Shown here in pieces: positions 1-11,772 of a DNA stretch of 64,000 nucleotides. Where the stretch lies: NCBI GenBank assembly GCA_003864495.1, contig PEDN01001363.1, forward strand, positions 124,001-188,000, given 5' to 3'. The position numbers and the translations under genes are program-made. Every line of letters starts with the position of its first letter. The first letter of the stretch is position 1. The DNA comes from Nemopilema nomurai. Lineage: Eukaryota; Cnidaria; Scyphozoa; Rhizostomeae; Rhizostomatidae. The notes beneath the pieces are model-generated. The model did not search any database. It was not told the origin of the DNA and saw nothing but the letters and a program-made list of their open reading frames with translations.

Positions 1-24
1 CTATCTGGGATAAGGTCATTAACA

Positions 25-576
25 CTAGAGCGGGGGGGGGGGGGGTGGGTAGGACAAATCTGTAATCAGACGGAACTTCCCTGGGGTAGACCTCGGAAGT
101 ACCCCAAAGCGATTTAGCTGGAGTCCAGAAATTGGGGGACCTGAAAACGGACCTGCAATGGACTTAAAACGGAGCTCTTCCAATATGTACTCTGAGACAA
201 CAGTTGGTTGTTGAGATGCCGGAACACAATTCCGTGATGCAGATTGTAAGGGACCCTTATTTATACCTAGGGTAAACCCAGCTTCGAGCGTGGCAGGGTG
301 GACACCAGGCCCACCTTCCCCCGAGATCAGAGACATACCTGCTTGAGGGCGGTCAGTTGTTTGAGCCGGGGCGGCCAAATTTTGCCCGGCCCCCGCATTA
401 GACTGCTCACGAACAAGCCTTACAGTGTCATCGAGTCTTTGAAGACGGTCAGAGAGATCCTGCCGAGAGGCGTGCTCCGTGTCCACATTGCTAGCTGAGG
501 CGGAAGGTGAGTGAGCCATTGCGAAACCAGAGCCACCAGCACCTCCCCAAGCGAATACGAATAAGTAAAACCGCAA
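25..576 (-). pseudogene. DIRS-like retrotransposon pol fragment
   Basis: This 183-codon open stretch is read leftward. Its C-terminal part has a reverse-transcriptase-type block: 'NRFGVLPRSTPGKFRLITDL' followed by SYPP. Established knowledge: a fixed 'FGV(I/L)PK..PGK(W/F)RLI.DLS.P' block at the start of the palm is typical of DIRS/Ngaro-type tyrosine-recombinase retroelements, which are common in cnidarians. The N-terminal part is a low-complexity, gag/linker-like segment rich in Gln, Ala and Gly, with a short helical stretch near residues 35-60. The frame then runs into a G/C homopolymer (plus-strand G run about 33-45) and reads as proline codons, so the polymerase is interrupted or the run is mis-assembled. 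No catalytic YxDD, RNase H or recombinase is in the window, so this is a fragment. It lies 3' of the last visible GPD2 exon on the same strand, probably inside a GPD2 intron. DIRS assignment is moderate; a different RT clade is possible. Confidence 0.6.
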
Positions 577-835
577 TTAAAATTGAAGATAAGGATAGAT
601 CTCACCCAATCCAAAGTGCTATCCGGTATCGGCGCAGAGTTCTGGATTTAGGTCCGCCTAGGTCTACGTCGGCCAGAATTGAGAATAATTGCAGTTCAGC
701 TAACAGAGCGGCGAGCTTGAAATTCCTCTTAACCAGGAACCAAACAACGAATGAAAGTCCGTTGAAATCAACCAAAAGTTATTATTCCCAATCGTGTGGA
801 GGTGGACGTGCAGCACGACACGAACCTCCAAATAG

Positions 836-1205
836 TTGTGAGCGCCTTCCCCGCGGGTATTAACTCGAATTAAAGATATTAATTCCCATTATATTCTACT
901 CTGGTACTTGTTTGTCACATGATATCATACACTCTAGTAGCTTGTCACTGCCTGCCACCAGTAAAGAGTCGTATGCAGTGACGGTTTATCGAAAACATCT
1001 AAAGGGGAGTTGGTGAGGGGATAAAAGGCCGGCTCAATAGCAACTGTATGGCTCCTCGCCAACCAGCTTGCTTACCCTACTTGCCACAAGCCTTTTTGTC
1101 TGATGAATGGTATTGATTTGCATGCTAGCTTTGAATAAACCACCCTTGCAGAACACTGCTAGTATGACCGCACGACTTTCTCGTTTATAAACTGCTCTGC
1201 CCTTG
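836..1205 (+). repeat. Possible LTR-like segment
   Basis: On the plus strand a TATA-like 'GGATAAAAGG' (about 1018-1027) is followed about 100 bases later by AATAAA (about 1133). The block lies next to the retroelement fragment and contains no ORF of note. That promoter-plus-polyadenylation order resembles a retroelement terminal repeat. I see no second copy in the window and cannot fix its ends. It could equally be ordinary intron sequence. Confidence 0.2.
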
Positions 1206-1312
1206 GTCTCCAATCATCGATTTCTTTTTTAATTAATTATATTTTTGTCAAGACAACAAAAACGCTACTAGCTCAGGTGACAGCTGATTCAATAAACAGA
1301 AAATTGGCATAC

Positions 1313-4300
1313 TTTGCGTTTACTCTCATCCCAACCCAATTCATCTCCCATGATTTCGACAACTCTTGGGAGAATTTCGTCCGCAGCTTGGACGTCCAGA
1401 AAGGCAATTCGAAGTCTTCGTCCTATCATGTCAATGGCGTGCAAAGCGTACTCCTGCAATACGAGATGAAGTTGCATCGTTACATATCAATACCTTTGCA
1501 GAAGTATCGTAGTATTATCAAAGTCTGGATCGATGCTTAAAAGAATACAGCAAGGGGAAGCTCAGCTTTTTATAAATTTAGGATCACAAGTGTTTCGTAC
1601 TGTAAAAATTCAAATAGCACAGAACAGCGGAGCCATGACCGCTGCATATTTAAAATATTCATTTTATGGCGTTTGCAAAAACAGTTTACACGAATTTTTG
1701 CTTTATCTCATTACGAAATGAATTTAAAGGATAAATCGGCTGTAAATGCTTGCCGGTGGCCAGTAGAAGATCAAAATCATCGGAAGATCAAAATAGTCCA
1801 ACCTCTGCATTACCTGGACGCCGTACCGAACTTCAGCCTCGATATAGGGGAAATCGCTGACCAACCGTTTGCCGACGACAGGCCAACGCTTTCCTGTCAT
1901 CGAGGCCAGTTTTGCTACCTGCGAAGCCTTGTTTCCATACGACCTTGCAAGGTGTTTAGCAACCTATTCAAGATAGAACAAGAAAGTTGCATAAGCAGAG
2001 CGTCGAAACAAACCTCGGCAACAAATTGATTTGAAAACCACACGCCATACTTCATTCGCTTCACTTACACTACTGCAACAATCGCTAGAACGGGGGAAGC
2101 CATCCTATTCTGTTTAGGTCTCTTTTGGGGGCTGGTCAACATATAAACATTCAAGGGAAGAAAGTGCTTGTAAACATGTGACCCTTCAAGGTAAATTGTC
2201 ATTGGAAATCTTGCTTCATGGCTTGGCAGAAGTCAGGTTTTGGCGCGTACATCACATACACATTTTCCTCTAAAAGCATTTTAATTGCATATGGGAAATA
2301 TCATTTATCTCTAGGAAACACTTTCGAAGCACCATTCATTTGCTGATATCTAAACGAACATTTCCCATCTTAGAAAGCATTTAGATAACATTTCTTTTTC
2401 CAGTCATAGTTATCGTATTGATATCAATATCGCAAATTCAATGTTTTGCAATTATATCAAAATTAGAAATATACTAGACTTTCAATCGTATCATTCCAGA
2501 CCTACGACAACCTTAGTTGAAATTTGATCTTTCAAAGCAATTTAGAAGCATTTCCAACTTAAGTGATCGCATAGATACCAATCGCAATAATTCAACATGT
2601 TGCAACTGAAACAAAATTAAAAGCAAAAAGAAATTTTAATGACATCCTTCCAACCGCCAGAATCGCAAAAATTGAGAAGTCCAGCGTCACCATTCAAATT
2701 TCTACCATTTGCTACCCATTTTCAATTTTCCGGTATATCGCCAAGTATTATATACGCACCTCCGGTTCAAGTCCGTAGTCTTGAACCAAACGTAAAAAGT
2801 AGGTCGGGCTCCATCCATCCCCGCCTTCCAGCATCAAACCAGTCGTCCGGCTCTCTCCTGCAGTCAAACCCGAAGTTCTGATGGCGGTATCGACTGCATC
2901 AGACGCCATTGCTCGGTATGTCGTCCACTTCCCGCCGGCAATCGTTACGAGGTTGTTGCCTGAGACTTCGATGACGTGGTTCCGTGAAATCGACTTGGTG
3001 TCGTTGGATGCTGGGTCCATCACAAGTGGGCGTATCCCGCTCCAGGCAGCGAGAACGTCTTCTCGTCTGACTACAAAAAAATGACATTGAATGACAAGCA
3101 TACACAAAAAAGCTGACACGAAAAGCAAGGCAAAGTTAAATCAATATAGAAACATTATTCTTCTTGGATTCACTTGGAACACTCTCCTAAACCATCATAT
3201 CGAGCAATGCACGACTTCTGGATTTCTGGTAAAAGTTCAAGTGCCAAAATGGGGGTCCCTATAATGTAACGGATTCACGAATTTTTAGAATTCGAGTTCA
3301 GTGTTTAACCATTTGGTGCCGTTTGAAAGGTGAAATGTCAAAAAAGTTTCGGGAAATGTTTTTCTTTGATCATGAAATATGAAAGGCTGCCACCAAATGC
3401 CGAAACCTAGTTTTCTCTTCTTAATGCATAATGCATAGTACATAGAGTATAGTATATAAGCAGCAGTTACATAAGCAATAACAAGCCACCAATAGAGGGT
3501 TAGAAATGAATATAGAGTCTCATTTTAATTCACAAGCCACCAATAGAGGGTTAGAAATGAATATAGAGTCTCATTTTAATTCACAAGCCACCAATAGAGG
3601 GTTAGAAATGAATATAGAGTCTCATTTTAATTCACAAGCCACCAATAGAGGGTTAGAAATGAATATAGAGTCTCATTTTAATTCACAAGCCACCAATAGA
3701 GGGTTAGAAATGAATATAGAGTCTCATTTTAATTCACAAGCCACCAATAGAGGGTTAGAAATGAATATAGAGTCTCATTTTAATTCACAAGCCACCAATT
3801 GAGGGTTAGAAATTAATATAGAGTCTCATTTTAATTATTTTAAACGTTTCAAGTTTGGTCTTTATCATAATAGGTGGCTTATTTACGGTGGTTTTCTTAA
3901 TTTGTTAAATGTACAGTAATTCAAAACTATAATCTTAAAGGGTCTCACATCATACCCATTTTTGAATGCTTTTTGCAACTGCAGGTGAGCACCTAACAAT
4001 TTATCGATGAAATGCATCTACATATGTGTTCACAGTTTTACCTTCTACATCTGAATTGAAATAGTGCTTCACTTCATCCAGTATGAAGCTAACTTCGCTT
4101 TCCCGGGGGACTGGTGAGAAAGTGGCTCCACACGGGGAATCCGTGGTTCCAGCAATGGTCCTTCCTTCCCAAGGAAGAAAGAAAATTACTCTTCCATCGG
4201 TTGTTGCTGGGTCGAGAAGTCCCATGTTTCTTGGGCTTTGAAAATAAGACACAATTCATTGCTAGCCGCGAAAAGTGACCATTTTGTCAAAGAAAAGAGG

Positions 4301-7300
4301 CAGAAATCCTGTTGATGAAACGCTGCAAATGTCATGCCAGAAACTAAGAGCATGAAAATCACACCAATCTTGCCCCCTCTTTTGCTGTAGTCAAGTGTCA
4401 GAATCAGCTGCACGTGTTCTAGGTACCAAATCTCATTCCGAGGCATTCTCGTTCCGAGGCAACCATCAGTTTCGATTTCGACAGTAAGAGGTTGATTCCA
4501 CCGCAGTAGTTTCTAACTTTTCTTTTAAGCGTCATGGGGTAGTCATAGTCTATTGCTCCTCGTGGTATAGTTCTGGTAGTATTGTAAAATAGTTGCAGGT
4601 AAAGTAGCATGTAATATGTATTGTAAATTGTTTTGATGGAATTCAAAAAATACTTGCAATGTCATCTTGTTGGAAATACTGATAAATTATTTAACCAGCT
4701 ATCGCCATTAATGCAAGTTTTCGAATGAAGCTGAAAATCCCATATGGATTATACAAAAGGCAGTGCCCAATATGCTCATGGTAATATTCTAAACAGGCAC
4801 ACCTCTGTGTAAAAAGCAAAGGTACTATCTGCCTTTCTTCAAAAGGTTTGGAGATACTGGTATAAAAGGTTTCGTGAGTTGCATTATACAAATAAGAGGC
4901 ACGCACCTGTAATAGTCGGGGAGGATGATGTGGACCCCCGCACTCGTGCGACAAATCTTCGGGGTTCCATCCTTGGCCATTTCCCTGACGCTATCGGTGA
5001 AAGGACCGGTGGCATTTATCACTGACTTGGCACGTACGTCCCACTCGAGGCCAGTCTCGGAATCACGAACGCGTGCGCCACAAACAACTTCACCATTTTC
5101 TCCTAGAATACAACAGTGATTCACTTTCTCCGCATCGATTCACGAGAACGAATAATAATGATACTGATGGTATTAAAAGGCCAATACACGAGATAGAAGG
5201 TATAGATTTGCCATGGAGAACGGTAACAAAGCTGGTAGTAAATGGATGCGAGGTAAAATATTGCAAGAAGAAATGCAACGAAGGTAACACAAAATTTGGC
5301 AACAGAGCTAGAGCCGAAAAGTGATACAAAATGTGAGAGTAAAACTGACAAATAGTGGAAAAAAATATTGTAATGAATGTGGGAGAAAAGTAGCATGAAT
5401 TGAATCGCTATATGTGGAACATAATAGAAATTGTTATTACTATATTTTACTTAATATAATGACACGCCTATTTACTGGATACCAGACTCATTTTAGTATG
5501 GTAAGTGGACAAAAGGGAAATCATCGTCAATTGAAGTTGTTGTTTTCTGTGTAAAACAGTTTGAGACGGAGTCATCTAAACAAACAAGTCATTTACAAAA
5601 CCAGTCACGTATACATATGGTGATTAAGACATCCCACCTTGCTAAGTAATGATAGCTCTACGGCAGGGGTGGAAAAAGTATCGTACCACGGGACAATTGG
5701 TCCCAGAAAATATTTTGGCTCCCAGAAACAAAAATAGCAAAAATCCAAATTTATATAGAAAGATACTAAAATTTCAGTTAGAAAGAATCAACAAAAGCAG
5801 AAAGAAAAATATGAAAAAGTAAGTTATTCAGCAAGCAATGATTAAGCAATCATACCAGAAATTAAGAGCCATAAACACTGCAAGCCATTTCAAGTTCATG
5901 GAGAGAACTTGTGTGAAAGATGATTGATTTAAGAATCAAATTGCTTCAGTTTTGCTTCTGCACTATATAATTAGCTCTTCTGTTAAAGACCTGCAGTAGG
6001 CAACAACCTTTGACCAGTTTTAATGTCATTTTATAGGTAGTTAAGAAGAAGCACCATGTAAGACAAGGAAGCCCTTAACTGAATTTATGATTTGATGAAT
6101 AGAAAACAGAAAGCAAAATATGTGATATCAAACTATAGAAATTCGTTCGCATAGAAATTAACGGTTGAAAATATTAGTGCAAGTTGTTTTTTATTCTTCA
6201 AAGAAGATGTGATATGATTATGTCTAGTTCCAAACTGGTTGAGTCACTGTACTTCTGAATGCTCAAACGGCACAACTTTACATGGCACTTTTCTGTGCTG
6301 TTTGTTTACGGTGCAGAAAATATTTTCTTTCGGAACTGCGGTCCCAGAAAGAAAAAAAAATTTTCCACCCCTGCACTACAGCGTTTTTCACTAGGGGTCT
6401 GATAAATTATGTATTGCCACCAAAAGGCATACACGCAGGAGACGGGGGAAGAATTCCTAGACACTTGAAAAATTGATATTTATATATACCGTAAATCCTC
6501 GAATTGCCCCCCCCTCGAAACCCCCCCCCCCCCACTTGAATAGGCCCCCACCCTAGAACTACAAATTTTTAATAAGCCCCCCCCCTCGAATAAGCCCCCT
6601 CGATTTGTTGATTTTTTATTCCTGAGACATTTTAGTGAATTACCACAAAAATTTGTATTTCTGCTAATAATTTAATCAATTGTTACTTTATACTTAGGCT
6701 TATTTTTTATATTATGAAAAGAAAGGAATTTCAAAATTTATCTTTTGATGTGGCATATTTCAGGAAATTTTATAAGTCCCCCCCCCCTCGAATAAGCCCC
6801 CCCTCTCAAATAAGCCCCTATCCAAAAATATCAAAAATAAATAGGCCCCCAGGGGGCTAATTTGAGTATTTACGGTAGCAACATCCCCCCTCTTAACATA
6901 ACAAAAAGGATTTGCGAATCGTCTTTTTAGATTACTCTTCTATAAAGCTGAAGGACAACAATATAAGTGATAAGTACCATCTGCAGTCTTTCTTTTCAAT
7001 AGATGAAGCACTTCAACATGATTGAGACAGGTAGCTCCGTTTCGAATTGCTGTTAACGCCAAAGCCAAATTCGTCCTTGCGTCATTGTGTTGGCCTATAT
7101 CAGGGTTGCAACAAATTCTTAAAATCGAATAAGAAATTTTTCAAACCTTTTACTGCTTTCCTATCAATACAAAAAATTAATAATTTCCATTTCATTTGCA
7201 CTTATAAAGGGTTTGATGAACTCTTGACAAACTCGGACTTTTGAAAAACCCCATATTTTAATCAACCTGTGACTCATACAGGGCCATTTAAATCAGTCCC

Positions 7301-10300
7301 TGTAGTGCATTCGGAAAGGAGAAGAGTCTATCATTTGATTCTAACTTGAGAGAAAAACCCTACCATCATAGTAAATAACAGAACCACAGAGATTTTCGCG
7401 TTTCAGCATAGGAAAAAGCTCGAGGGTCTTCTCCTTGCCCACGTAATAGCTACTCTTGAGAAGCTTTCGGCCCGCCACCAAGTCGTACATTTTGAGACCA
7501 GCCCAGAAATACGGTACTTGCCACCATCTGAGAAGGGAAACATGTCTATATGCAACACTGTCATTAAAAACTGAGAAAATAGGAAAACTTGATACACATT
7601 AAGTCTGCAAAGAATATATCTGGGCCTAGCTTCATTTCGCATACAATCGAAGTCAATTTCTGTACAAGTGAGCCAAAGTTAAAGGCTATCAATGATTGAA
7701 GATTCTAGTCAAGTTGCATGAGCACTCCGTTGGCTGGTTTGGTTGTTTACTTGACAAATATCTTGGCAAATGGAGTCGCATGTTCACTGTTGCCAAAACG
7801 GCGCTAGCAAGAGAAAAATAATCAGAGAGAAAAGAGCCTTACTCACCCATTGATGGTTCAAATATCAAACTATCAGAGCCGAGCATAGGCTCTTTCTTTT
7901 GGAGGTGTCTAAAATGTTCCATACAAAGAAGATGTCTTTCTCCTGACTTTAAATTAGCTCAAACTCCGCTAATTATATTAAGAGAAAGAAAAATATTTTC
8001 GTTCCAAGACTACATCAATCTATTTCATCTAATTTTCTCTCTCATTTAAAACGACAAAGGCTTGAGATACGAAAAAACACGCTCACTTGTAAACAGGCAG
8101 CATAATAGGCAAGGGTTCTGCCAAATGAGGAGCAACGTCCAGGAGATTTGCACGCTCGTGAAGAGCCTCCTTTACAAGTTTGTACTGCAATGGAATCACA
8201 CGGTAAACATGCAAACAGGTCTGGGGCCATAAATTACCACAATAGTCTAACACATAGGGCAACTTAAGTTCTATAAACCCAATGTTTTGAAGAAAGCAAA
8301 AATAAAATCGTTTAGAGAATCTAAACAATGACAGAATAACGGTAAACGTGTATGATTGCCAACACAGATGCCGAGAAAAGAAAGCCAAGACAAATACCTC
8401 TTCTATGTCGAGGTTAAAAACGGCTTTTTGGAGGTATCTGACACCCCCATGGATCAGCTTGGTACTTCTACTGCTAGTACCACAAGCGTAGTCATACTTC
8501 TCCACCAATGCAGTTTTCAGTCCTAAACAAGTTAAACGCAGGGACGTCAGCGACAAGTCACAAGTCAACGACAAGAGTAAACAATCACTTCCGACGCGAT
8601 CATTCTTTAGGTATAAAAATCATTTCTCGGTTAAAATGCCTCTTTAGAAAGGCCTCGATTGCTGTTATCATGATGCAAGCAAAATAATAACATCACCAGA
8701 CTACGCTCGTGCTTGCAATCTTCGCCGAGTAGAGGACCTTTACTTGCATGTTATGCAAAATAAATGTTAACAACAAAGGCAGGTCAAAAGGACTGCAAAA
8801 AGTATTTCGAATGAATCACTGAAACCTCTTGTCGTAGCATCAAGTGCAACGCCACATCCTGTGGCACCGCCTCCTATCACGAGGACATCAAATTCACTTG
8901 TGTTCTTCAAATCATTCAGCAACGCTTCCCTGAAGAAAAGAGGATTTTCATCACAATGCAAAGCTTTTATAAATCTGTGAAAAAACATGACAAATCAAGA
9001 GAAAGCCAGCAATTATGGCTCTATTGTACTAGAGAAGGGAAAATTGAAACTGTCCTGGTTGTTCCTGTGTTGCATACATCTGAATCGTGCCAGGTTCAAT
9101 TTACAAGCATTTGCTGCGAAATTTGTTTAAGTTAAGATAATTTTCTAATAAGCCCAGTCTAATCTTTCATTGCTTGTTGAATACATAGATGTAATCTTCC
9201 ATTGCTTGTTGAATACAGAGATGTGGGAGCCAACACCACAAATGACACAAGGTCATTGGCAATTAAATCTGTTTATTCAAAAACTGCAAAGGCTTGCAGA
9301 TGCAGTAGATTTTTGTCTACACAAACAAGCAAGTAACAAAATAAAAATGTAAAATTCTTTATTTAAGACCTGGAAGTCCAATCAAGATCCAATAAATCAA
9401 GTTTATTGGTCTAATTTTTAAAACATATGTTTCAAAATACTACATACCTTTTTGGGAGAGGTAGCTGAGTACTGCCAACAACAGAAGCAGCTTGGATCTG
9501 GCCCAATGCTTTAAATTTTTCATCTTGAGACTAAAACACAAATAACTTACTTCAGTGGCCGGTAACTTTAATTCTTTATACTGTAATACATTGTTCTACA
9601 ACTTGGTAGCCAATCTGACGTGAAACACAATTTTACTGTTGATTTCTTTTTCTGGAAGAAAGTCTTTCTAACAACAGGTTAACTATGATCATTATTGTTT
9701 CTGGTTTCAAAAAGCAGTTTGCCATAGCTATCTGAGTAAAAATTATCTTCTTGTGCATAGTGGTGGCACAGTGTATTATGTGCTTTGTCTTAAGTTTGGG
9801 GTGCTTCCAGCTCATCAGGAACAGAAGAGTTCTGAATTGAAGTGCTGAATTTATGGCCCTATGACATGTTTTCCTTAATATTTGCCTTGCTCTGAAAAGT
9901 ATCTTGTTATAGGCTGTTTAACAGCCTGTTGTTGCAAAGTCGCAGCAGACAAAATGGCTCTGACAATATTAGTTAAGGGTAAGATTAAACATTGACAGGT
10001 GTGGTACACTGTTACTTTTTCCTCCTCTGGAATTACAAACCTGAATTTTTTTTATCTTACCACAAGTTAATAATATCTCACCAATGGTTAGACTCATTAC
10101 TTATAACTTTTCAAACTTTAATAGATCCACAACACTTTCGTATACATGCAGTTAAGTAAACATGTATAGATGATGATCTCACAAGAACAAAAATGCTTTA
10201 TTACTTTACATTAACAGTGAACAGCCTTCTCCTCAAAAACCTTGAAAATGAAGTGGTCCAATTGTCCAATAAATTTCAAAATAAATTTCAGAAAATCTTG

Positions 10301-11611
10301 CTTTACTTGTTGTGGAGTGGAAAAAGGTTTTTCTTTCTAATTGCATTATAACTTTAGTTGAGTGAAAGACTTTTGAAGGTATGGATAAGTTTAGATAATG
10401 TGGTATTCTCAGATTAGAGCAAGGTCAGCTACAAAGAACAATTAATTCTACAGCATTCATTTTGGATGCATCAACCAACAAATCAAAATATGATTGTTTC
10501 TATGTTTTAAAGCATTTTAACAATAAATTACAACATACCTTACTGTTAAGTTTATTGTTTGGTTTACCTGGTACCAATCAAACCTTGTAAAACAATTCAA
10601 TACCATGCCATAGTATTCTAGATAGCATTAAATACCTTTAAAACAAATGGTCAAATCCTGCCAAAGTTCAATACTGGTATAATGTGTGATGTATGACTAC
10701 AAACTTTGCATTGCAACAGTTGAATTCCTGTACTTTTTTGCAAAGAGGTCTACCATGAAATTTGCTAGTGTGCTATCATTCTCTATCATCTATCACCTTG
10801 TTCGGCTTTTCTTCCGTTTGAGCCTGATGTTTGAAGTAGTGACCACTATACTATTGATTGCACAGTGCTTATGCCATTTAGATTATCTCAGTCAACAATT
10901 CAATCTTGTTTTTTTCTTTGTTTGAGGTTAAATTGAAAATATTCCTACAGTAGGAACTTACAACAATATCTCTATGACATCTCTTTCATTGAACAGCAAC
11001 CAATAACTGTTTGGACATATCACAAATTTTTAAGAGACAATTTAAATATTGTTTTACCCTCCATTAGCATCTTAATATATATCTGAGAGACAGTGCTATT
11101 TTCTATAGCTATGTTACTGGAACACAATCCTAACGTATTTTTCGCCTGACAAGATATGAAATGAAAGCTAGATCACATCTCTGATTATTTACAAAGATAC
11201 CTGGTGATTAAGCGCCGAACATAGTAAAATTTGGTTGTCAAACAGAGATAAATTTCAATAGAGTCAATAACCTTGTAAATTATTTGACCCTTAAACGAGC
11301 AGACGCCCTAGCCTTAAGCTTATCATGCCACAAACCGTCCGCAAATATAAAGCTGTTCTGACGATAAAGGAACATCCGAAGATTCAGTAGAATCAAAACA
11401 ATCTCTACATCTATACGCCGAGCATAAAGCTTGTACTGAATTCATCTTTTTATAAAACCAAGTCCTCATTAAAAGAACAGTGATTAAAATCGGCAGAAAA
11501 ATTGGTTAGGTGCAGAGTGAACACACAAACCTTGTCGACGAGTTCCTTTAATTTAATCGCTCCGTAAGCACCAAAGGTCAAAGCCCCAGCTGATGCTACT
11601 ATACGGAGCAT
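1313..11611 (-). CDS. GPD2: Glycerol-3-phosphate dehydrogenase, mitochondrial (FAD), 3' end not in window
   Basis: Oxidises glycerol-3-phosphate to dihydroxyacetone phosphate on the outer face of the inner mitochondrial membrane and passes electrons to ubiquinone. Twelve exons, 5' to 3': 11611-11531, 9530-9448, 8929-8826, 8522-8398, 8184-8087, 7527-7364, 7094-6978, 5102-4907, 4235-4042, 3070-2760, 1963-1814, 1453-1313. All have GT/AG ends and agreeing phases, giving 588 codons. The ATG gives a short hydrophobic N-terminus ([20 protein letters not shown]). The FAD-binding GGGATG is at residues 74-79. Family blocks follow: [100 protein letters not shown] and AFLDVQAA. After 'WDESKRK' a donor follows; reading through it meets a stop at once. 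The vertebrate protein then has two EF-hands; no such exon is visible in 1-1312. Introns carry a minisatellite and MITEs. Confidence 0.95.
3481..3837 (+). repeat. 51-bp minisatellite, 7 copies
   Basis: Seven consecutive units of 51 bases lie in the GPD2 intron between the exons at 3070-2760 and 4235-4042. Units 1-6 look identical. Unit 7 has two substitutions (aatagag to aattgag, aaatgaat to aaattaat). Because 51 is divisible by 3, one frame stays open across the array and encodes repeats of 17 residues starting [10 protein letters not shown]. The frame has no context as a gene. The array is intronic relative to the minus-strand gene. Confidence 0.97.
5664..6373. mobile_element. hAT-type non-autonomous element (710 bp)
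   Basis: The ends are inverted. The left begins CAGGGGTGGAAAA and the right ends TTTTCCACCCCTG. Similarity continues inward: both subterminal parts contain a run-together of 'CCCAGAAA' and 'AAAATATTTT' motifs in opposite orientation. The flanking octamers CTCTACGG and CACTACAG match at 6 of 8 positions, consistent with an old 8-bp target duplication. CAGGGGTGG tips and 8-bp duplications are characteristic of hAT elements. No transposase ORF is inside, so it is a MITE-like derivative. It sits in the GPD2 intron between the exons at 7094-6978 and 5102-4907. Confidence 0.7.
6487..6877. mobile_element. MITE with TACCGTAAAT ends, copy 1
   Basis: Begins TACCGTAAATCCTCGAAT and ends ATTTACGGTA, with subterminal runs of 'GAATAAGCCCCCC' in opposite orientations. 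The AT-rich core around 6600-6770 matches the core of the copy at 31393-31696 in reverse orientation ('AATTTAATTAA..TACTTA', 'AATTTCAAAA'). No ORF. The same terminal motif is widespread in marine invertebrate genomes, from general knowledge. It lies in the GPD2 intron just 3' of exon 7 (7094-6978). Confidence 0.85.
9163..9228. repeat. Two-copy tandem repeat, about 33 bp
   Basis: The segment 'CATTGCTTGTTGAATACA' followed by (T/G)AGATGT occurs twice in direct succession within a GPD2 intron. The spacing is about 33 bases with few differences. A small local duplication; no function implied. Confidence 0.7.
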
Positions 11612-11700
11612 AATTTTTTAATACTGCTGTCCAGGGGAGAGAATTAACAACGTCCACCTTTCATTTCAATTTTTGTCTTTAGACGTCCTTCAGCTTGCAC

Positions 11701-11772
11701 GAAAACGAGAATGCGTCAATTCTCGTTTTCACTTCAGGGCAAATTATGTTTTGGCGGCCATTTTAAATGGCG
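11701..11772. promoter_or_regulatory. GPD2 upstream region with perfect dyad and YY1-like sites
   Basis: About 90-160 bases upstream of the GPD2 ATG lies a perfect inverted repeat: GAAAACGAGAAT (11701-11712), six bases GCGTCA, then ATTCTCGTTTTC (11719-11730). About 20 bases further upstream is a second near-palindrome, GCGGCCATTTTAAATGGCGC (about 11753-11772). It carries two opposed ATGGCG/ATGGCC cores that resemble YY1 sites, which are often found at TATA-less housekeeping promoters. No TATA box is obvious. That this is the GPD2 promoter is inferred from position. Confidence 0.45.

Noticed and set aside
2639..3084. Plus-strand ORFs over the GPD2 exon 3070-2760
   Set aside because: Antisense to a conserved GPD2 exon ([19 protein letters not shown]).
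3506..3802. 98-codon ORF of identical 17-residue repeats
   Set aside because: It is the 51-bp minisatellite read through; the period is a multiple of 3 and it lies in a GPD2 intron on the opposite strand. No upstream or downstream coding context.
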